Shown: positions 57,440-64,000 of the stretch, piece by piece
How positions within the stretch are numbered: the stretch's first letter is position 1
Layout: each line of letters starts with the position of its first letter
Made by a program: the position numbers and the translations under genes
The notes under the pieces: generated by a model
What the model saw: only the letters and a program-made list of their open reading frames with translations
What the model was told of the DNA's origin: nothing
Database searches by the model: none
Assembly: GCF_000247695.1 (NCBI RefSeq)
Contig: NW_004624734.1
Span: 12,956,679 to 13,020,678, forward strand
Length of the DNA stretch: 64,000 nucleotides
From: Heterocephalus glaber
Lineage: Eukaryota; Chordata; Mammalia; Rodentia; Bathyergidae
Direction of reading: 5' to 3'

Positions 57440-57556
57440 TCTAAACCCTGGGAGCCAGGAATCAAGCTCATCTTGGCCACCGTTGTGTTCCCAAGACTTT
57501 GTGTGCTTGCCGGCATCTGTTAAGCAGTTAAGAAATATTTGTTGAATAAATTAAGA
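57440..57556 (+). mobile_element. L2 LINE 3' end
   Basis: 'cttggccaccgttgtgttcccaagactttgtg', then 'agcagttaagaaatatttgttgaataaatta', is L2-like. Confidence 0.65.
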
Positions 57557-57984
57557 AAATTTAGATTTTTTTTTTACAAAGCATCTTCGCTTGGTAATTT
57601 TTATAGAATTAACTTAAACATTTTAATTGGTCACAGAACAATGAGTGTTGATGTTTTTAAAGTTCTTTTTGGTGAAGCTGAGAAGAAAAATAGAAGGAAG
57701 CTGACAAAACAATTGACCAAGCTTAAATTCATCCATTACTAAAAACAAATACAGACTAACTGCCCAAAACTCAAAGTCCTAAATTATTTAGATCAACCAG
57801 CCTAGGATAGTAAAGCATCTATCTTTTTGTAGTATATTTATGTTTTTCCAGAATTAAAATGCCTGCCTTTTATTTTCTGATCATTAAGTTAATATACACT
57901 CACGTAGAATAAGGCAGCTTCAAGAACTCAATAGAACTACCCTTAATTCCATGTTAACATTGTAAGAACATCAGTTCAAAAGAC

Positions 57985-58560
57985 ATTTTTATTTTAAATT
58001 GTAGAATCTACATATTGTAAAATTTATTATCTTACTCATTTTTTAAATGTACAGCTCAGCAGTGTTAAGTATATTTCCAGTGTTGTGCAGTTAACCTCCA
58101 GAACTCTCATTTTGGGAAGCTGGTCCCTTCTTTCTAGCTTCTGGCAACACCGTCTGACTTTCTATGAATTTGACTGCTCTAGGTACCTCATATTAGAAGT
58201 GGAATCATATCGTATTTGCCCTTTTGTGACTGGCTTATTTTACTTACTGCCCCTAAGGCTCACCCATGTTATAACAGGTATCAAAATTTCCTTCCCTTTT
58301 ATGGCCAATACTCTTTCTTTGTCTGTATGTATAACATTCTCTCTATCCTTTCAACTGCTGAGAGTCCCTGGGATTGCTTCCATCTCTTGCCTACTCTAGG
58401 AAAGAATAATGCTACTATAATTACCTTTTTTTTTTGGTACCAGGGATCAAACTTGGGTCCTTGTGCATGCAAGGCAAGTGACAGAACCACTGAGCTAAGT
58501 CCCCGGCCCTGAATAATGCTGCTATAGACACAAGTATTGGAATATCTTTTTAATATGTTG
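57985..58560 (-). mobile_element. Old L1M 3' region, interrupted by an ID SINE
   Basis: 'tttttattttaaattgtagaatctacatattgtaaaatttatt', 'ctttctatgaatttgactgctctaggtacctcatattagaagtggaatcatatcg' and 'cttttgtgactggcttattttactta' are the reverse complement of an old L1M 3' region. Confidence 0.82.
58420..58510 (-). mobile_element. ID-like SINE with 16-bp target duplication
   Basis: 'ttggtaccagggatcaaacttgggtccttgtgcatgcaaggc' to 'actgagctaagtccccggccct'. GAATAATGCTRCTATA at 58404-58419 and 58511-58526 is the target duplication. Confidence 0.95.
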
Positions 58561-58611
58561 CTTTCCACACAAATTTTGCTTGTATGTAAGATCATACTGT
58601 GTGCTGCTTTG

Positions 58612-58735
58612 TTTGTTTGGTTTTATGAGACAAGGTCTCACTGTGTAGTTCAGGCTGGCCTCGAACTCACAATGATCCTCCTGCCTCAGGCTCCCAAGTG
58701 CTGGGATTACAAGTGTGTGTCACCATACCCTGCTG
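58612..58735 (-). mobile_element. B1 SINE with target duplication
   Basis: 'tgagacaaggtctcactgtgtagttcaggctggcctcgaactcac' to 'caagtgctgggattacaagtgtgtgtcacc'. TGTGTGCTGCTTTG-like sequence flanks both ends. Confidence 0.92.
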
Positions 58736-58923
58736 TGTGCTGCTGCTTTGTAATCTGCCTTTATACTCCACACGACACCTTGTGTACCTTCTCTTGTCAA
58801 TCAATATTGATATGCACTACTCTTCTTATTGTGTATATAGAATGTCCCCTTGTGTGGCTTTTGGTCATTTTTCATTTCTTAATGTAACTATGCCTCAGGA
58901 AATATGCTGAAACTTAGACTTTC

Positions 58924-59150
58924 TTCTTTAAAAAAAATTTTTTTTTCATTATGGTAAATTGAACCCAGGACCTTCCACAAGCTAGACACTAGACAAGTGC
59001 TGTATTACTGAGCTGAGCTATATTCCGAGCCCTTTTAAAATTTTTATTTTAAGACAGAGTCTTGTTAAATTGTTCAGGCTAGACTTGTACTGGAGATCCT
59101 CCTGCCTCAGCCTCTCAAGTAGCTGGGATTACAACCACACCTGGCAAGAG
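58924..59150 (-). mobile_element. B1-dID-like dimeric SINE with target duplication
   Basis: The ID half ('tatggtaaattgaacccaggacc... attactgagctgagctatattccgagccc') is followed by the B1 half ('aagacagagtcttgttaaattgttcaggct... tagctgggattacaaccacacctgg'). TTAGACTTTC at 58914-58923 and 59151-59160 is the target duplication. Confidence 0.9.
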
Positions 59151-59569
59151 TTAGACTTTCCCACCCTTGCCTAATAAAAATGATTACTGTTGGGTCCTAG
59201 GCTGGATTCTCTATAAGCAGAACCTCAGAAAACTTTGGTATGAGTGGTTTGCTGAGGGAGTGTTTGCAGGAGAGAGAGAGGAAGGCGGGCAGGAGGAGGG
59301 GACAGGCAAAGGAGCCCTCCAGTCCAGCCATCACCACACAGGCAGAACTGCCCTTCTTGGGACAAGGACCGCCTGGTATTTATCCTGTAACTCCTGGGCC
59401 CCTTGGGATTTTCAGTTTACAGCATTTGGGGAGGAGCCGGTGTGAGCTGTTAGCCCAGCCTGCTGGACAGCTGGTGGGTAGGTACAGCTCCGGTACAGAA
59501 CACATGGGGGACACTGGCACAGGTGCTAATGACACCTGGGATCCTGTCTTTAAGCCGGGTGCTCTGCTG

Positions 59570-59735
59570 AGTGCACAGGTGCAGTTTTACCAGTCTTGTG
59601 GTCCCGGTGCTACCACACCTCCATCTTACAGGTACAAAAGGGAAAGTATGTTTCCCGGCATCCCACAGCTAGTAAGGAAGGGGTGGAATGATTGTGAGGC
59701 AGATTCTGGTCTAACTCTAGAAGCTGAGCTCATTC
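59570..59735 (-). mobile_element. MIR SINE
   Basis: 'tccatcttacaggtacaaaagggaaagtatgtttcccggcatcccacagctagtaaggaaggggtggaatg' is a reverse-complement MIR. Confidence 0.7.
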
Positions 59736-60164
59736 TTGGCTGACCGTGGAATATAAAGATTACTTCCAAGAAGCTGAATTGGTGGGTCAGAGAGATATAC
59801 TGTGTGCGTGCCTGTGCGGGTGTAAAACCAGCCATCCCTGGGTCTAGTCAGTCTTAAATAGCTGCTAATCTAATTGGTGGAGACTTTGGGCTTTATTTTC
59901 CTTTCTTTTATTATTGCTGAGATTAACACCCTTCCTGATGTTTATTGACTAGCAATATTTCTTGATTAATGCTCCAGTGTTTGGTCAGAGCCTTTGCTCT
60001 CTTTTTGATGGTTTTCTTGCAGTAGGGTTTGGATTGTCTAAATCTCCCCCACAGGTTTGAATGCTGAATTTATGGTACGCTTGTTTTCCATCAAAGATTC
60101 ATTCTGTTTCTAGACTTTCATGGAATTCTCTCCCCACTCTTAAGCTAAGACCACACTCTTTTAA

Positions 60165-60268
60165 TTACCATATGCACCCCTTTCCCCCTTTGCATTGCTG
60201 GGAAACAAACCCAAGGCCCACAGCCTGCTAGGCGAGCACTCTACCACTGAACTACACGCCCAACCCTA
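60165..60268 (-). mobile_element. ID-like SINE, degraded
   Basis: 'tgctgggaaacaaacccaaggcccacagcctgctaggcgagcactctaccactgaactacacgcccaaccc' is an old ID/tRNA-Ala type unit. Confidence 0.75.
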
Positions 60269-62469
60269 CACTTTACTTTTCCAAAGGTACAAAGTTGTAG
60301 GATTTCTCATGTCAGCTAAATACTATCTAAAGGTTTGCCAGGTATAGGACATTTATAGGAAATCTAGTCCCAAATTAAAAGAGGTAAAAGCTTTATTAAC
60401 ACTTAATAATGGTGTGTATGATGTTCAATAAGGGCACTGTTTCTCTCTTCAGGGTCATCTCTGATGCTTCCATTAGCATGGCAGTTTCTTTTCTTGAAGT
60501 GGAAGAGGTAGCCATTTGAGTCATTAGTGGATCTGTTAGTGGTTGTCTTTGCAATGGAGAAAATCTGACAATGCATGGCTTACGTGCAGATGAAAATCGG
60601 TTAGCTTTTTCCAACTGGAAAGTCCAGGAGAAGGTCCAACATCCAGTAATCCTGAAGTTCATGACCTCATGGCTCAAAGTCCTCAGAGCCCAGTTCTCCA
60701 TTCTTTGTTGTTCTTTCTGTGTATTGGCTCTGTTCTCATGCAAGCTGTTGCTGAATGGAGCAAGATGGCTGTCTAGTTGTCTATGAATCCTTGCAGGTTC
60801 CAGTCCAGTGGAATAAGAGTCTCCTCCCTTAGAGTTTGGAGAGTTTGGATCTGACTGCCTTTGGCCTGAGATGTACTCTTAAACTGTTAACTGTAGCAGA
60901 AGACAGTGAACACTTTTGGTTCATGCCTGGTAATATGCCCACTGTCACTGGGGAAGGCCTGGAACCTAGGGGAATTGAGGGAGCTGTTCCTGAAGAAGAG
61001 GGGATGGAAGCTAGTTGGCAGGAACATAAGAAATGCCCCTGTACTCACACTGGTCGGGTGAGACTTACTGTGGTTTTATTTTCACATTGAGAAGAGTTCA
61101 TACTGTCAGGCTTTGATAGCGAACCATTTTAAAGAGCTGGGCTCACCTGGGTTCTAGTGATTTGAGGAGTCAGCATGCCCCTCTCAGGTAAGTCAGATTA
61201 TGCACCATCTGGAGATCCCAGGGAAGCCAAAGCCATTGGTAATGGTTGGCCAAGCGTTGTTGGGTTGTCATTGCTAAGTGAGGTTCTTCCTAATGAGGGA
61301 GGTGAGGTTCAGCTCGCTGTTTTAGTGTTAAGCCAGAAAGTGGTTCCTCCCCAGCACCGTGGGCATGGCTGGCTGTGAAGGGGTGAGACTGTGCACTCAG
61401 ATGGCAGGAAGCCAGCCACAGACCCCCGTGGCTAAAGCACATTGCCGTCCCAGCCTCTGGATTGGTGTGGCTGGGACTTAAGTGGTGAGCTCTGCCTGGT
61501 TCACGAAGGTTTTACATTGCTTTTTCTTTGCTCAAAGCACAGACTCTTCTGAACAGTTCCCACCCTCATTCCTTTTTCTTTTTTGATACATTTTAAATTC
61601 TAATATCAGAGACAACCTGTGTGATGGAAACAGCAGTGACGTAGTGTCCACCTCTGTGAACTGGTGTCCATGTCCGCTCTGCTCCTGGCCAGCATGCAGA
61701 TGTGTGTCTCAGAACTGCTCCCAGTCTCTGTGCTTCCGTCTGCAAAATAAAGCAGCAGTGCCTGAAGATTCCTAGAGCCATAGAAGTGGGAGCCTTGGAT
61801 ATTAATCCAAAGCAGCTGCCGACCACATGAAGCCCAATCCAGTTACTTAACAGATAGAATGACCTGTAAGGGAGGACTGAGAGGGAGGCCCTCAAACCTG
61901 GTACAGAAGTTTGGATTCTTGAATGTAAGGGGTACTTACACTACCACAGGAAAAGTCAGATTGTTTTTGTTGGCATCAGGGACACCCTGAACACATGCAC
62001 AGGGCACAGTGCAGCCAGGTCTCGAGGACACTCGTGCCTTGAATGGGAGTTCTCCTGCCTCCTGGATTCTGAAGGGCTCCTGCTTTTGATCCAGGCCAAG
62101 TAGATGAGAGTGCTGGTGTCCCCTGTGGCCGCTCATGGGTCAGGTTTTCTCCCATCCCAATCAGCTGTGGCCGTTGATTTGGGCTCATGTGGCAGAAAGT
62201 ATGTTCTGTGGAGGGATGCTTTCCTGAGGACAGAAGACCAGCAGGTTTACCAGGTATCTTCAGCCACAGAATCGTGCTCTCCCCACTTAGAGTCTGGAAA
62301 TACCATAACTGTTTTCAGAGGAGACTCGGCCTGGAGTGGCCACAGCAAACTGTTCACCTGCCAAAAATGTCGTAGGACATCTTGAGCTAATTCCAGATGA
62401 TGCAAGCTCATTTTAGGAGAGCTAATTCTATACTACAAGATGGGGAGATAAATGCAATTCATTCCTTCC

Positions 62470-62655
62470 TTCTATACGGGCGGTTGAACCTAGGGTCTCG
62501 TTCATTCTAGGCAAATATTCTACCACTGAGTTGCTTCCCCAACCCTTTAGTTTATTTTGAGACAAAGCTCTCTAAGTTGCCCAGGCTAAGCTCAAACTTG
62601 GAACCTGCCTCAGCCTGCCAGGAGCCAGGTAGCTGTTCCACTGTCCCCACCTAGT
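62470..62655 (-). mobile_element. B1-dID-like dimeric SINE
   Basis: The ID half ('gttgaacctagggtctcgttcattctaggcaaatattctaccactgagttgcttccccaaccc') is followed by the B1 half ('ttgagacaaagctctctaagttgcccaggctaagctcaaacttgg'). Confidence 0.82.
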
Positions 62656-63014
62656 TTTCGTTTTGATGTTATTCTCACAGTCTTCCTCCAGAAGTGCTGC
62701 AGTCCTAAATGCTGATGGAATTTGAAGATCTTTTCTTTTTTACATTGGTGTTTAATGTCTCGATGTTACTTCTGTCTGGCATTTACTTAGATTTTGATCA
62801 GTGGAGATTGTGGTAGGATTTATTTATAAGTGATCTTGAAGGGCTTGAAAAATGACACTAATTTGAAGCTTTGGTTGACAGTGGGGTTGGGAAAACTAGG
62901 TCCTCTCACCATGGTCATGCAAAGATTACAGGGTGGAATGATACAAAAATGCCTCTCCAGAGCATAAGCAGAAATACAAGCTGCCAGTTAGCTTGGTAAA
63001 TAGAGAATCGAAGT

Positions 63015-63225
63015 GACAGCTGGGCACGTTGTCACATGCGTGCAGTCCCAGAGCACTGGGAGGCTAAGGCAGGAGGATCACAAGTTTGAGCCCATCCTGG
63101 ACAACTTAGTGACTTAATGAGACCCTGTCTCAAAAAAAAAAGGGGTGTGTGTGGGGGGATTAGGAATGTAGCTCACTGTGAAAGTTCTGGATTCAATCCT
63201 CGGGGGGGGGGGGAGACCCCACCCC
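63015..63225 (+). mobile_element. B1-dID-like dimeric SINE with G-run
   Basis: 'agctgggcacgttgtcacatgcgtgcagtcccagagcactgggaggctaaggcaggaggatcacaagtttgagccc' and 'gagaccctgtctcaaaa' are followed by the ID half 'ttaggaatgtagctcactgtgaaagttctggattcaatcctc'. It ends in a run of 13 Gs where sibling copies read CCCGGTACC. Confidence 0.85.
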
Positions 63226-63825
63226 CCACCCCCCAGAACAGGGCAGCAAAAGCAAAGTAGCTTTTGGTTGTTTTAGACTTCAGTGTGAGCAAGTGCAAAT
63301 TTTCATCTGAATCAGCACTTTTCTAACAGTTCATAGGCCAGCATTATCTGGTGGGCAGGCTTATTTACATACAAAATATAGTCGATTCGTCGATTCCATG
63401 TTTTTCTCAACCTTACAAACAGTATGCATGTTTGTTTTTCGTAACCAAAATGATTCCAGTTTAAAAAGCAGTGTAGACTTCCATAGACGATCTGAAGTGC
63501 ACAGTGTGTTCTGAGTCCTTGTGCTCCCAGTGTCCCTCTTGGTGGGTGAAGCAGGGTCTCTAGACTTTAAGGCTTTGCTTCTTCAGGACTTTGCCAAGAG
63601 ACTTATGCCCCTGGTGACAGGCAGAGCAGCCCCAGGAACTCTGAAAGAACTCTGCACTCATTTTCCACACAGCGAATTCTGAGTGACTTTTGAAGTAGAG
63701 GGAATTGAAAATGCAGATAAAGGAAAAAACTTGAGTTCAGTTGCTGTGGAGTTCTACATCCACCCAGCTCTGTAAGGGTTGTGAAAATGGTGACAGCGAC
63801 CTCATAATTTCTTTGCAAGTATGGA

Positions 63826-64000
63826 TTCAGCCCTCTGTACCCACAGATTCTACATCCTCAGATTCAAGCAAGGACAGATCTAAAATCGTTGGGGAAAGAA
63901 TAAGTCACAGCTGTACTGAACATGTGCAGTCTTCTTTTTCTTGCCATATACAAAATTATTTACACAGCATTTACATCGTATCAGGTATTATTAGTAATCT
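63826..64000. mobile_element. Tigger/pogo-like DNA transposon fragment, cut by the window end
   Basis: 'gccctctgtacccacagattctacatcctcagattcaagcaagg', 'ctgtactgaacatgtgcagtcttctttttcttg' and 'aattatttacacagcatttacatcgtatcaggtattattagtaatct' match a common mammalian DNA transposon, probably of the Tigger group. It extends beyond the window. Confidence 0.7.

Larger units (their letters stand above)
25896..64000 (+). other. FOXN3: FOXN3 intron downstream of the exon
   Basis: This is non-coding sequence 3' of the exon, running to the window end. The next FOXN3 exons were looked for by their expected translation (a segment like GPPIWPGSTFF, and the optional DPDIDAASAMM exon) and not found, so this intron is at least 38.1 kb long. 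Stretches longer than 300 bases with no element I recognise are 25896-26950, 27110-28635, 31365-32320, 33665-34255, 34560-35790, 35885-36190, 36325-36955, 37250-38810, 39395-40255, 42490-43370, 43905-44325, 44470-45000, 45485-46335, 47005-47445, 47840-48040, 48230-49540, 50250-51550, 51700-52850, 56435-57000, 57560-57985, 59160-59570, 59740-60165, 60270-62465, 62660-63010 and 63245-63825. 59185-59560 may be an unclassified old repeat. Confidence 0.8.

Noticed and set aside
59240..59743. A 167-codon open frame, the second longest on the plus strand here
   Set aside because: It runs into a MIR at its 3' part, has no conserved domain and no start context. It is a chance frame.

Overview
This is 64 kb of mammalian, and I think non-murid rodent, euchromatic DNA. 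It is dense in interspersed repeats, poor in CpG, and contains one convincing coding exon. That exon lies at 25777-25889 on the + strand and encodes the C-terminal part of the forkhead domain of FOXN3 (CHES1). It has a clean polypyrimidine/AG acceptor and a GTAAGC donor. Everything else reads as FOXN3 intron: at least 25.8 kb upstream of the exon and at least 38.1 kb downstream. No other open reading frame looks like a gene, and I found no tRNA, rRNA or CRISPR.

The organism is inferred from the repeats. There are about twenty tRNA-Ala/ID-like SINEs with the ending 'gatccccggtacc', B1 (7SL-derived) SINEs, B1+ID dimers of the B1-dID type, a rodent-type L1 and rodent MaLR-like LTRs. This mix excludes primates and does not look like mouse or rat. 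A castorimorph (beaver-like) or sciurid-like rodent is my best guess, not proven.

Layout. 1-1735 is a decayed L1 in minus orientation, cut by the window edge. 1.7-25.7 kb is upstream intron with MLT1 LTRs, old L1M pieces, MIRs, SINEs and a mariner transposase remnant. Then comes the exon. About 1.1 kb past it lies a compact cluster of X-box (RFX) motifs at 26955-27106. 28.6-31.4 kb is a nest of MLT1, an old LINE and a MaLR-like LTR. 32.6-33.5 kb is AT-rich. 34-45 kb holds more SINEs, MIRs, L1M pieces and a MER20-like element. 46.66-47.0 kb is a repeat-free stretch with forkhead and homeodomain motifs that looks like a conserved enhancer. 47449-47834 is a 386-bp element with near-identical 40-nt inverted ends flanked by TA. 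49951-50050 is an assembly gap of 100 N. 53.5-56.4 kb holds lineage-specific L1 3' ends, a solo LTR with a 42-bp triplication, and a hAT-type non-autonomous transposon with a perfect 8-bp target duplication. 58-64 kb is L1M plus SINEs, ending inside a Tigger-like element.

Functionally there is one transcription unit, FOXN3, a forkhead repressor. The other biology is candidate cis-regulation inside its introns and transposon history. All repeat family names come from memory of consensus sequences and need RepeatMasker to confirm. I did not find an obviously new biological system. The best leads are the RFX cluster, the TA-flanked inverted-repeat element, and the hAT element as a horizontal-transfer candidate.
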